A DNA stretch of 15,223 nt from CAZLDI01 sp964558415. Lineage in GTDB: Bacteria > Chloroflexota > Dehalococcoidia > SM23-28-2 > RBG-16-64-32. The notes below the pieces were generated by a model. The model did no database searches. It was not told where the DNA came from and was given only the letters and a program-made list of their open reading frames with translations. Numbering within the stretch: position 1 is the first letter of the stretch; each line of letters starts with the position of its first letter. The stretch covers positions 1 through 15,223 of the forward strand of contig CAZLDI010000031.1 in NCBI GenBank assembly GCA_964558415.1, written 5' to 3'. Position numbers and translations under genes: made by a program. Shown piece by piece: positions 1 to 6,684 of the stretch.

Positions 1-54
1 GCGTAAAGCGCGCCGCCAGCGTTCGTCCTGAGCCAGGATCAAACCCTCATCAAA
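1..54 (-). rRNA. rrs: 16S ribosomal RNA, 5' end only
   Basis: Read on the minus strand, the first 54 bases contain the universal 16S start block GGGTTTGATCCTGGCTCAG, followed by GACGAACGCTGGCGGC. This corresponds to the 5' domain beginning at about E. coli position 8. The gene runs off the left edge, so only the very 5' end is seen. The mature 5' end at about position 54 was set by aligning to the E. coli start and may be off by a few bases. Confidence 0.96.
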
Positions 55-220
55 AAGATTCAGATTCAATGTCCAAGCTCGTAATGCTTGAGAGCCTCGC
101 ACTTCCTTCCACTATGCAGTTGTTAAGGTGCCCCGGACAACGCAAATCGAGAGCCCAACGGCTGGTTTCACACCGCCCGGCAGGCCCTCGTCTTGGCTAT
201 CGCGATTGGGAATCTACCAA
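55..220 (-). other. 16S rRNA transcribed leader
   Basis: This is the roughly 165-base stretch between the predicted transcription start (about 220) and mature 16S. It holds a boxA-like antitermination site and a short CAAGC...GCTTG inverted repeat at about 75-95 that could belong to precursor processing. The partner strand of any RNase III processing stem would lie beyond the far end of 16S, outside the window. I see no credible protein gene in it. Confidence 0.6.
121..132 (-). promoter_or_regulatory. boxA-like antitermination site in the rRNA leader
   Basis: The minus strand reads GGCACCTTAACA, close to the E. coli rrn boxA TGCTCTTTAACA. It lies about 67 bases upstream of mature 16S and inside the transcribed leader, where boxA normally binds the NusB-NusE complex. 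The identification rests on sequence similarity and position only. Confidence 0.6.
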
Positions 221-226
221 GGGGGA

Positions 227-255
227 AGTGTACCGGCTCCGGCTGGGCGTGTCAA
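227..255 (-). promoter_or_regulatory. rRNA operon promoter
   Basis: The minus strand has a perfect -35 TTGACA (255-250), a 17-base spacer and a -10 TACACT (232-227). This sigma-70-type promoter points into 16S, with a predicted start near 220. The -35 box contains the TGA stop codon of tilS (254-252), so the promoter directly abuts the upstream gene. Confidence 0.85.
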
Positions 256-1703
256 TGGCTATCCGGGCTTCTTCGCATGCGGATGCGCAGATATTTTGTC
301 GTCGCGGGGGTGAGCGCCGCCCGTTCGTCGATGCAGTGTCCGACGACCCAGGCGATGCCCCAGGGCGCGCAGAGGAGCGGCACGCCATCTCGCTCCTCGC
401 GCGGGACTTTGGCGTCGACGAGAATGTCCTGAAGCTTCTTCTCGCCGCCAAGTCCGAGCGGCCGAAGGCGGTCACCGGGGCGGCGAGAGCGAACGGTCAG
501 TTGGTCTCCGATCTTGCTGGCGTCCAGCAGCGCCACGCCGGGTGACGAACACGGTGGCCCCTTCGGAGCCGGCAAGTGCTCCACACTGACAATCCACCCG
601 TTTGAGCGGGTCCGTCCGGGAACAGATAATTTCGTTTCCCCAATGGTCTTTGGAAGTGTATCGTCCCCTGCTATCAGACGTATGTTGGAGGTTCCGGCGA
701 GAAGCCGCAGCCCACCGGGCAAGGACATTCGCCAATTGCGTTTGGGGGTGAGCGATAACGCGCGGTCGATGTGAACGCCCCCGATCTCGCCCGACTCGCC
801 TGCCAGACGCCGGAACGCGAGGATGAGAAGTCGTGACCGCAGGCTGCTCTCCAGACGGTCGAAATCGTTCCGGCGAAAGCTGATCTGGTTGGGTGTTTCG
901 GTAGCGACAAGGGGCCACACCCCACTAGCCTGCCGATCCACGTAGGATGCGTAGCCCTCGGCGTACCGGGCGAGGCGTACCAGCGCCTCGTCGACGCGGG
1001 GGTTCAATTCCCGAAGCAACGGAAGCACCTGGTGGCGAACCCGATTCCTCGTGGCATCGAGAAGGCGATTGCTATGGTCATCCCTTGGCGAGATGCCCAG
1101 CCCCCGACAGTAGAACTCGGTATCGGCTCGGTCCACGGAGAGAAGGGGCCGGACAAGGTCTGGTCCAAGACCTTCGAATGGCCACGCCGCCCGCGGCACC
1201 ATCGCTTTCAGCCCATCCAGCCCGGTGCCCCGGATGATGCGCATAAGAACCGTTTCCGCCTGATCGCTCGCCGTGTGCCCGGTGGCGATGACGGTCGCCC
1301 CGATGAGCCGCGCCTGATCCCGCAAGAATGCATAACGCAACCGCCGGCCTGCATCTTCGATCGAGAGCCGATGCTCTTTAGCGTACGCGCGGACGTCGCC
1401 GCCGGCCGCGGCAAAGGGGTACCCCACTTGCTTTGCCAGGCTTTGCACGAAGGTGAGGTCGCCAGCCGTCTCTTTCCTTCCCCGCAGCTGATGATCGAAA
1501 TATGCCAGGCTGAGCTGGATGTCTAGCGTGGGACGCAGGAAGGACAGGATGGCGATGAGCGCAACGGAATCCTGGCCGCCAGAGACAGCGACGATCACCC
1601 TCTCGCCCCGACGAATACACCCTGATCTCAGCATTTCATCCGAGACGCGGTTGTAGATTTGGGCGTGACGCCCGGGCCCAGGCGTGTATACGTTGCGATC
1701 CAT
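252..1703 (-). CDS. tilS: tRNA(Ile)-lysidine synthetase TilS
   Basis: TilS uses ATP to attach lysine to C34 of the CAU-anticodon isoleucine tRNA, so that it reads AUA and is charged with Ile. The 483-residue product has the N-type PP-loop SGGQDS at residues 41-46 after a hydrophobic beta strand. It also has the family block with NRLLDATRNRVRHQVLP in the middle, and a C-terminal TilS domain with the RSRRPGDRLRPLG motif followed by KKLQDILVDAKVP. Length fits the family. The ATG start gives about 40 residues before the PP-loop, slightly longer than many TilS, so a start near residue 24 is possible. There is no strong ribosome binding site. The gene has its own predicted promoter at 1735-1764, and its stop codon overlaps the rRNA promoter. 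Confidence 0.95.
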   Translation of the reverse strand: MDRNVYTPGPGRHAQIYNRVSDEMLRSGCIRRGERVIVAVSGGQDSVALIAILSFLRPTLDIQLSLAYFDHQLRGRKETAGDLTFVQSLAKQVGYPFAAAGGDVRAYAKEHRLSIEDAGRRLRYAFLRDQARLIGATVIATGHTASDQAETVLMRIIRGTGLDGLKAMVPRAAWPFEGLGPDLVRPLLSVDRADTEFYCRGLGISPRDDHSNRLLDATRNRVRHQVLPLLRELNPRVDEALVRLARYAEGYASYVDRQASGVWPLVATETPNQISFRRNDFDRLESSLRSRLLILAFRRLAGESGEIGGVHIDRALSLTPKRNWRMSLPGGLRLLAGTSNIRLIAGDDTLPKTIGETKLSVPGRTRSNGWIVSVEHLPAPKGPPCSSPGVALLDASKIGDQLTVRSRRPGDRLRPLGLGGEKKLQDILVDAKVPREERDGVPLLCAPWGIAWVVGHCIDERAALTPATTKYLRIRMRRSPDSH

Positions 1704-1734
1704 GATTGCAGGGCGCGTTGGCCGCGCCTCTGCG

Positions 1735-1764
1735 ATTGTAGCGCGCTGGCGCTCCGGCGGTCAG
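1735..1764 (-). promoter_or_regulatory. Predicted tilS promoter
   Basis: The minus strand reads CTGACC (1764-1759), an 18-base spacer and TACAAT (1740-1735), a near-consensus sigma-70 pair. The predicted transcription start, near 1728, gives a leader of about 25 bases before the tilS ATG at 1703. Confidence 0.6.
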
Positions 1765-1768
1765 CGCG
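1742..1768. repeat. 7-bp inverted repeat over the tilS promoter
   Basis: CGCGCTG (1742-1748) and CAGCGCG (1762-1768) are perfect inverted arms separated by 13 bases. They sit just after the FtsB-like gene and cover the -35 box and spacer of the tilS promoter. There is no T-tract, so it is not a convincing terminator. It could be an operator or chance in GC-rich sequence. Confidence 0.35.
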
Positions 1769-1774
1769 GTGATG

Positions 1775-2131
1775 CTACCGGATCAGGACGTCCCACCAGA
1801 GGTCGGGCTGGTTTTCCCCCGGAGCCGGCGTGGGCGTCGGCTGGGTGGAGATAGCGACGAAGCTGATCTCTCCTTCGCGAACGAGGCCGAGCTGCTCTCG
1901 AGCGACAGCCTCGATGTATTCGTCAGAGTTCATGTACTCTTTCAGGGCTTCCAACCGCTGGTAACGGGTCTGCAGGTCCTGTATCTCCGTGCGGAGCTGT
2001 CCTGCCTGCTGGCGCAACTGATAGGAGCGAACCGCGTTGAGCGCCCCGGTGACGAGGAAGTAGACAACTACCAAGACGGTGACCGCGACAATGACTCTGG
2101 CGGTCGAAATTTCGGGTAAGCGCTTAAACAC
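1775..2131 (-). CDS. FtsB/DivIC-family septum formation initiator
   Basis: This small bitopic division protein of the FtsB/DivIC family normally bridges FtsL and FtsQ/DivIB in the divisome. From the GTG start the product has 118 residues: a short basic N-terminus, one transmembrane helix (about 11-31), a coiled coil (about 36-66), and the hallmark block with EAVAREQLGLVREGEI at about 74-89. A Pro/Thr-rich linker (98-106) and a terminal DLWWDVLIR follow. The GTG at 2131 was chosen because GAAAGG lies five bases upstream and it places the helix near the N-terminus. A longer open frame to 2386 runs into the phosphatase gene and has no family similarity. It is last in the run after the phosphatase, with a 74-base gap. 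Confidence 0.87.
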   Translation of the reverse strand: MFKRLPEISTARVIVAVTVLVVVYFLVTGALNAVRSYQLRQQAGQLRTEIQDLQTRYQRLEALKEYMNSDEYIEAVAREQLGLVREGEISFVAISTQPTPTPAPGENQPDLWWDVLIR

Positions 2132-2187
2132 TTGTACCTTTCGCTGAATCCTAGCACGCCCGTATTTGGCGGGCAACAGTGTAGAAC

Positions 2188-2199
2188 GCGGCGCGCCGC
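2188..2199. repeat. 12-bp perfect palindrome after the phosphatase gene
   Basis: GCGGCGCGCCGC is a perfect palindrome six bases downstream of the phosphatase stop codon. A weaker 5-bp hairpin, GCCCG...CGGGC, follows at about 2158-2174. Neither is followed by a T-run. They may shape or slow transcription between the two genes, but there is no firm evidence of function. Confidence 0.3.
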
Positions 2200-2205
2200 T
2201 ACTGG

Positions 2206-2820
2206 TTAGCGCGTGGGATCCAGATGGCACGCGTCGTTGAGGCGGAGCACGCGCGTGCGACGCGGGGTTATTTCGAGGACGGAGACTGCTGCGACGCCGT
2301 GCCGCAGGCGCCGGAAGTTGGCGAGTTCTATCTGCAGGACGCTTGAAAGCAAAGAAAGGATGACGAAGTTGTGAGTCACGGCGCATATGGCCTCGTTCGG
2401 GTGGCGGAGCACTAAGGCCTGGGTAGTCCGCGAAACTCGATGCTGTACGTCGACAAGCCGCTCACCACCAGGCATCGGTCGCTGGGGCCCATCTGCCCCC
2501 ACCCACGCTTCCAGCAGACCCGGCCAGCGGGAGCGCACCTCAGCGAAAGTGAGTCCGTCCGCCTCGCCAATGTCCATTTCGATCAGGCCGGGCTCAATCT
2601 GCACCTCAAGGGAATGCCTGCCTGCCAGGGCGCGCGCGGTGTCAAGCGTGCGCGCAAGGGGGCTGCTGTAGACGGCGGCCAGCGGCTCCGCGGCGAGAGC
2701 GTTTGCGACGCGTTGGGCCTGCTCGCGGCCTGTGTCGTTGAGGGGGACGTCTGCCCGTCCCAGCGCCAGCCCTTTACGATTAGATTCAGTCTCGCCGTGA
2801 CGGACCAGGTATAGCCGCAT
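2206..2820 (-). CDS. Histidine phosphatase family protein (phosphoglycerate mutase-like)
   Basis: A cytosolic phosphatase of the branch-1 histidine phosphatase (GpmB/CobC-like) superfamily, which removes phosphate through a phospho-histidine intermediate. The 204-residue protein begins with LVRHGET (residues 5-11), giving the catalytic H8 and phosphate-binding R7. It also has SSPLART with R57, acid/base E81 in EMDIGEADGL, and the second histidine H150 in AVTHNF. All catalytic residues are present, but the substrate cannot be read from sequence. Family members act on 3-phosphoglycerate, alpha-ribazole phosphate and others. The ATG lies three bases after the DUF2344 stop, with GGGAG overlapping that stop as ribosome binding site, so the two are probably co-translated. 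Confidence 0.93.
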   Translation of the reverse strand: MRLYLVRHGETESNRKGLALGRADVPLNDTGREQAQRVANALAAEPLAAVYSSPLARTLDTARALAGRHSLEVQIEPGLIEMDIGEADGLTFAEVRSRWPGLLEAWVGADGPQRPMPGGERLVDVQHRVSRTTQALVLRHPNEAICAVTHNFVILSLLSSVLQIELANFRRLRHGVAAVSVLEITPRRTRVLRLNDACHLDPTR

Positions 2821-2823
2821 CGG

Positions 2824-3531
2824 CTACTCCCAGCCACTGACCGGGCCGCGGCGATACGCGCTGACGGCGGCCTGAATCTCTTCTAGTTGGAGCCTTGTAC
2901 GGCGAATTCGCCAAGGCTGCGGCAGGGCAAGCGCCAAGGCAACCTGGTCGGCGCGTCCGGTGGCGTCCGGTTCTGCACGGAGCCGCATGCTGAGATGATG
3001 CACGGCATCGCCAGCCGGCTCGTTTCCAATCCATATACCGAGTACGAGCGGTCGCAAATCGTATGCCCGTACTTTGCTCTCTCGCCGATATTCGGATGGC
3101 AGCGAATGGGCGGCGAGGAGGCGGCGGACGCCGACCGTAAGATCCTCGGCGCTCAGATCGCCCCAGGGACACTGCAGTTCGTACTCGGCCCAGCGCAATA
3201 GCGATGGGAGCGAGGGACTGTCCAGGCCCACCTCCTCTGCGGCCAACAGGCACATACCATCGGGCAGATGAGCTGCTAGGCGCTCACGGAACTCGTTGGG
3301 TTGTAGCCGTGCCTCCAGGTAGAGATCGGCAAGCTCGCAATCGGAGGTGACACCCAGAGGGAGCGGCGCCGCCAGGGTGATCTGCGGTGACGGACGCTTT
3401 CCCTGGGAGTAAGCGAGGGGCGCCCCGCCGGTGCGGCAAGCGCCCTCCAGAGCAGCGACCAGTTCGCGATGCGCCAGTTCGGCAGCTTCACCGTTGAGCT
3501 TGTAGTGGATGCGGAGGCGCTGAGTTTTCAA
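2824..3531 (-). CDS. DUF2344 / TIGR03936-family radical SAM-associated protein
   Basis: The 235-residue product matches the DUF2344 (TIGR03936) family: an N-terminal QRLRIHYKLNG strand, then helix-rich sequence leading to the signature PLAYSQGKRPSPQITLAAPL (about 38-57) and PLGVTSDCE. The function of the family is not established. It usually occurs next to, or fused to, a B12-binding radical SAM protein (TIGR03960), and no such partner is in this window. Translation starts at TTG: the preceding gene ends with TGA inside TTGA, a four-base overlap implying translational coupling. No strong ribosome binding site is present. Confidence 0.85.
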   Translation of the reverse strand: MKTQRLRIHYKLNGEAAELAHRELVAALEGACRTGGAPLAYSQGKRPSPQITLAAPLPLGVTSDCELADLYLEARLQPNEFRERLAAHLPDGMCLLAAEEVGLDSPSLPSLLRWAEYELQCPWGDLSAEDLTVGVRRLLAAHSLPSEYRRESKVRAYDLRPLVLGIWIGNEPAGDAVHHLSMRLRAEPDATGRADQVALALALPQPWRIRRTRLQLEEIQAAVSAYRRGPVSGWE

Positions 3532-4856
3532 GACTGGAGGCGGGTGACGGTCACTTCTTCGACCTTGCGGCCAATGACGCGCGTAACGGCGATGCGCAGA
3601 CCGTTGTATGTGAGCTGCTCCCCCTGTTCCGGGATGCGGCCCAGCTGGCTAAGGACGAAACCCGCCACGGTCTCATAGTCCCCCGCCGGCAGTTCGAGAT
3701 CGAGCTCTTCATTGGCGTCGTGAATCGTCATGCCGGCGTCGATCTGGACGGTCCTTTCGTCCACGGCGACGAACTCGGTTTCGTGGCGGCGCAGCTCATC
3801 GCTCATGTAGCCGACGAGCTCCTCAAGCAGCATCTCCAGGGTGACCAGTCCGGCTGTTCCGCCGTACTCGTCGACGACGATGGCCATTTGATGGCCCGCC
3901 CTTTGCATTTCGAAGAAGAGCGTGCCAACAAACTTCGTTTCGGGCACGAACATGGCGGGACGCATGGCGAGGTCTATCGGTGAATCTGTCTGGAGTTGCC
4001 CCTCTGAGATGCCGCGCAGCACATCCTTGATGCCCACGAGGCCGATGACGTTGTCCGGCGATTGTTCGTATACGGGGAAGCGGGAATGGGGATTCGCCGC
4101 GAACGCCTGATAGAAATCCGAGATAGCAGCGCCCTTTGAGAGCCAGACGACCTCCGTACGCGGAACCATGACCTCGTTTACGCGACGGTCGCCGAAGTGG
4201 AAGACACGCTCGAGCAGCGCCGCCTCCGACTCCTCCACCGCGCCCTCCTCCGCACCGATGTCAATCAACATGCGCAGCTCGGCCTCCGTGACGGTCTGCG
4301 TGAGGCCCTCCCGGGAGCCAAAGATAACGCGCGAAAAGAGGCCGGGCGCGGCGGCCATTATCGTAACGAGCGGGCGCGATACCCACATGAGCATCTCCAC
4401 GGGCCGGGCGACAAGCAACGGGTAGCGCGCGCCGGCATGGGCAGCCAGCACCTTCGGAGTGACCTCCCCGAGCAGGGCTATGGCCAGCGTCATCGCTATC
4501 GTGCCGAGGATGAGGCCCGCGGGGCCGCCCACGATCTCGGCCGCGAGGATGCTGCCCATTGACGCCGCGAGCACGACCGACAAGTTCTGAAGGATGACGA
4601 TGAAGGCAAAGAAGCGCTCCTGGTTGGCTTGAAGCCGTTCGAGGGCTCTCGCCGAGGAGCTTCCCTGCTCCACCAGGTGCCTCACGCGGATCCGGCTGAC
4701 CGCAATGATCGCGATTTCCACGCTGTTGACAAGGGCATACAAGAGAACGCTCAGAACGAGAATCACGGCCGCGAGTTCGGGGCCGACGCCGGTGATCTGC
4801 GTCGCGTCTTCCTGCAAGGGCAGGGGCAACGCCGGACCGTGCTGGAGTATTTGCAT
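3528..4856 (-). CDS. CNNM/CorC-type hemolysin-family membrane protein
   Basis: A membrane protein of the CNNM/CorC (HlyC/TlyC-like, DUF21) family, linked to Mg2+ or Co2+ transport. The 442 residues comprise a DUF21 membrane domain (about 28-200, starting ELAAVILVLSVLLYALVNS) and a CBS pair (about 218-340, with VMVPRTEVVWL and FVPETKFVGTLFFEMQ). The linker VVDEYGGTAGLVTLEMLLEE follows, then a C-terminal transporter-associated CorC_HlyC domain (about 358-438). The name hemolysin is historical. The ATG follows an 8-bp hairpin holding a possible ribosome binding site. The gene overlaps DUF2344 downstream by four bases and probably heads the run to the FtsB-like gene. Confidence 0.93.
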   Translation of the reverse strand: MQILQHGPALPLPLQEDATQITGVGPELAAVILVLSVLLYALVNSVEIAIIAVSRIRVRHLVEQGSSSARALERLQANQERFFAFIVILQNLSVVLAASMGSILAAEIVGGPAGLILGTIAMTLAIALLGEVTPKVLAAHAGARYPLLVARPVEMLMWVSRPLVTIMAAAPGLFSRVIFGSREGLTQTVTEAELRMLIDIGAEEGAVEESEAALLERVFHFGDRRVNEVMVPRTEVVWLSKGAAISDFYQAFAANPHSRFPVYEQSPDNVIGLVGIKDVLRGISEGQLQTDSPIDLAMRPAMFVPETKFVGTLFFEMQRAGHQMAIVVDEYGGTAGLVTLEMLLEELVGYMSDELRRHETEFVAVDERTVQIDAGMTIHDANEELDLELPAGDYETVAGFVLSQLGRIPEQGEQLTYNGLRIAVTRVIGRKVEEVTVTRLQS

Positions 4857-4864
4857 TTAGTTAA

Positions 4865-4885
4865 CGGCCTCGTAAATCGAGGCCG
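4865..4885 (-). promoter_or_regulatory. 8-bp hairpin just upstream of the CNNM-type gene
   Basis: CGGCCTCG and CGAGGCCG are perfect 8-bp arms around a 5-base loop, ending eight bases before the ATG. GAGG, the best ribosome binding site candidate, is buried in the downstream arm. The hairpin could limit translation, or it could be a weak terminator for the meaB transcript, although only TTAACTAA follows instead of a T-run. Confidence 0.45.
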
Positions 4886-4890
4886 CGTAC

Positions 4891-4896
4891 ATTATA
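4891..4896 (-). promoter_or_regulatory. Perfect -10 box TATAAT upstream of the CNNM-type gene
   Basis: The minus strand has TATAAT at 4896-4891. A TTGACC that overlaps the meaB stop lies only 13 bases upstream, which is too close for a normal -35 box. The promoter assignment is therefore tentative, although the AT-rich island between two GC-rich genes supports it. Confidence 0.45.
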
Positions 4897-4911
4897 TCGC
4901 GTGATGCGAGG

Positions 4912-5847
4912 TCAAGACTCTGTGGCCTCAATCAACCGATCAACGGCGGTGTGTGGGTCGAGTTCGCGGGAGGCTACGGCGGCGACCAGCTCCTCCAACC
5001 CAGCCGCTTCGCTCTCGAGTACCCGGCGCAGGAGCATCGATTGGGTGATCGAGAGAAGTTGACGGCGAGCACGGTGAAGTCGCATCTCTTCGAGGCGCCC
5101 GGACTCGCTGAGATAGGCGCGATGGGCGCTGATCGCGTCCAAGAGCTCGCTGGTGCCTTGATCCTTGTGGGCGACAGTCTTAACGATGGGCACGTGCCAG
5201 CCTTCGTTCCTATCCAGGCTCATGAAGATGTGAAGTTGCTTGTAGACGCTCTCCGCACCGGGCAGGTCTGCCTTGTTGACGACGAGGATATCCGCGATCT
5301 CCAGGATGCCAGCCTTGATCGCCTGCATGTCGTCGCCGGCGCCCGGGATGTTGATGACGATAGCGGTGTGCGCAGTATCTGCGATCTCCAGATCATCCTG
5401 ACCGGCCCCGACGGTCTCCACGATGATCACGTCCTTCCCGGCGGCGTCGAGTACCGTGACGACGTCGTTGGTCGCCGCAGCGAGGCCACCCAGCGCACCG
5501 CGCGTAGCCATGCTGCGGATAAACACCTCCGGGTCAGCCGTGAGGTCCTGCATGCGGATGCGGTCGCCCAGGAGGGCGCCATGTGAGAACGGGCTCGTGG
5601 GGTCAACGGCGACGATACCGATGCTGAAGCCCTGCTTGCGGTAGGCGCGGGCGAGCGTTCCCGTGAGGGTGCTCTTGCCGCAGCCGGTGGGCCCGGTGAT
5701 GCCCACGATATGCGCCCGCCCGGCGTGGGAGTACAGGGCTCGGATGGCGTCCCGGCCCTGCGCGTACCCGTTCTCCACGAACGTCAAGACGCGGGTCAGG
5801 GCCCTCTTATCGCCCTTAAGGAGGCTTTCAACGAGATCGGAGGTCAC
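4912..5847 (-). CDS. meaB: Methylmalonyl-CoA mutase-associated GTPase MeaB
   Basis: A SIMIBI-class GTPase chaperone that gates cobalamin loading onto methylmalonyl-CoA mutase and protects it from inactivation. The 311 residues carry the Walker A loop GPTGCGKST (52-60), VDPTSPFSHGALLGDRIRM (81-99), the ETVGAGQDD switch region (144-152), the family block NIPGAGDDMQAIKAGILEIAD (166-186, one residue beyond it excluded) and NKAD (191-194) for guanine recognition. The GTG start at 5847 gives the usual N-terminus with LVESLLKGDKRAL, but no good ribosome binding site precedes it. It lies 12 bases after mcmA2, so the two are very likely one transcript. Confidence 0.95.
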   Translation of the reverse strand: MTSDLVESLLKGDKRALTRVLTFVENGYAQGRDAIRALYSHAGRAHIVGITGPTGCGKSTLTGTLARAYRKQGFSIGIVAVDPTSPFSHGALLGDRIRMQDLTADPEVFIRSMATRGALGGLAAATNDVVTVLDAAGKDVIIVETVGAGQDDLEIADTAHTAIVINIPGAGDDMQAIKAGILEIADILVVNKADLPGAESVYKQLHIFMSLDRNEGWHVPIVKTVAHKDQGTSELLDAISAHRAYLSESGRLEEMRLHRARRQLLSITQSMLLRRVLESEAAGLEELVAAVASRELDPHTAVDRLIEATES

Positions 5848-5859
5848 GTTGGGCGGCGG

Positions 5860-6270
5860 CTAAGCGCCGCGGGGGCGGGCGTTGTCGCGCACCCAGGCGA
5901 TGATATCCAGCGTGGAGGAGCCCGGGCCGAAGATGCCTTTGAACCCGAGTTTCTCGAGTATCGGGATATCCTCCCGAGGGATGATGCCACCGCCGAAGAG
6001 GACGACGTCATCCATACGCCGCTTCTTGAGCTCTTCGACGATGCGCGGAAAGAGCTCCAGGTGGGCGCCGGAGAGGATCGATAGGCCAATCACATCAGCG
6101 TCCTCCTGAAGGGCGGTTTCGGCGATCATTTCGGGCGTCTGGCGGATGCCTGTGTAGACGACCTCGAAGCCAGCGTCGCGCAGCGCTCTGGCGACTACTT
6201 TTGCGCCCCGGTCATGCCCGTCGAGGCCCGGCTTGGCGATGATGATCTTCAGCTTGGCTTCCTGAGTCAT
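5860..6270 (-). CDS. mcmA2: Methylmalonyl-CoA mutase small (B12-binding) subunit
   Basis: This is the cobalamin-binding half of a split methylmalonyl-CoA mutase. The 136 residues form a single B12-binding Rossmann-like domain. LDGHDRG (16-22) supplies the D-x-H-x-x-G signature, with H19 as lower axial cobalt ligand. SILSGAH and LFGGGIIP are the other cofactor-contact loops. It must pair with the catalytic large subunit, encoded here by mcmA1 about 4 kb upstream in transcription order, with the epimerase gene between them. The start has AGGAGG at 6289-6284, 13 bases upstream, somewhat farther than ideal. It has its own promoter and leads into meaB. Confidence 0.95.
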   Translation of the reverse strand: MTQEAKLKIIIAKPGLDGHDRGAKVVARALRDAGFEVVYTGIRQTPEMIAETALQEDADVIGLSILSGAHLELFPRIVEELKKRRMDDVVLFGGGIIPREDIPILEKLGFKGIFGPGSSTLDIIAWVRDNARPRGA

Positions 6271-6283
6271 GTTTGAAGGGCGA

Positions 6284-6302
6284 CCTCCTGGGGGGGATTA
6301 TA
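6284..6302 (-). promoter_or_regulatory. mcmA2-meaB promoter (extended -10) and ribosome binding site
   Basis: The minus strand reads TGCTATAAT, a perfect -10 TATAAT (6302-6297) with the extended TGn element. The -35 region is weak and falls in a tandem TGACGCC-TGACGCC (6326-6313). The predicted start near 6290 lies beside AGGAGG (6289-6284), so the leader would be only about 20 bases. Confidence 0.65.
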
Positions 6303-6684
6303 GCAAGAGGGAGGCGTCAGGCGTCAGGGCATGGGCAGTCAAGCGAAAGCGACGGGCAATCAAAGGGGGTTTCCCGTACGAATTTTGATTGGTTGGTGTG
6401 ATTTCCCGTTTGGTGTTGATTGGGTGTTGTGCGATTTTTCTTTTTTCGGCGCGGGTCGTGTGTGGAGTTGGCGTGTTATGGGTGCTTTCGGTTGATTGGG
6501 CGTCATGCAAAGCCGTGGGGGTGCGTGCAATCAAGTGAGCGGCTACGGGAGCTATGGGACTGCAGTTTGGCGTGAACATTGGAGAGCCTCCGGCCTGAGG
6601 ATAGCACGAATGGGCGGGAGGTCTAAGGGGGAAGTGGCACGGGGTCAGCGAGGAGCAACCCACGGTACCGGCGTCGGCACCCCC
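6303..6684. other. Intergenic region, G/T-rich on the plus strand
   Basis: About 380 bases lie between the tandem-VOC stop and the mcmA2 promoter. The central part (about 6360-6500) is strongly G/T-rich on the plus strand, unlike the flanking genes. It contains three TTGATTGG boxes (6385-6392, 6416-6423, 6492-6499) and an imperfect 32-bp direct repeat. A 121-codon minus-strand open frame (6298-6663) crosses it, but its composition (many Thr, Pro, Asn, Arg), lack of similarity to any family I know and overlap with the promoter argue against a gene. No clear terminator follows the VOC gene. Confidence 0.55.
6370..6433. repeat. Imperfect 32-bp tandem direct repeat
   Basis: TTTCCCGT recurs at 6370-6377 and 6402-6409, followed in each case by a TTGATTGG box (6385-6392 and 6416-6423) and then TGGTGTGA or TGTTGTGCGA. 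A third TTGATTGG stands alone at 6492. The repeat lies 80-145 bases upstream of the mcmA2 transcription start, a plausible place for regulator sites. Confidence 0.55.

Noticed and set aside
69..545. Plus-strand open frame over the rRNA leader and tilS end
   Set aside because: It is antisense to tilS and the rRNA promoter, with no domain or ribosome binding site.
1742..1768. Rho-independent terminator after the FtsB-like gene
   Set aside because: The stem has a 13-base loop and no T-tract on the minus strand.
2178..2183. TACACT as a promoter for the FtsB-like gene
   Set aside because: No acceptable -35 hexamer is found at 16-18 bases, so the gene is more likely read from upstream.
2132..2386. 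Longer N-terminus for the FtsB-like protein
   Set aside because: It overlaps the phosphatase gene and places over 80 unrelated residues before the transmembrane helix. The GTG at 2131 has a good ribosome binding site.
6298..6663. 121-codon minus-strand frame in the intergenic region
   Set aside because: Unusual composition, no recognisable domain, and its 3' end covers the mcmA2 promoter.
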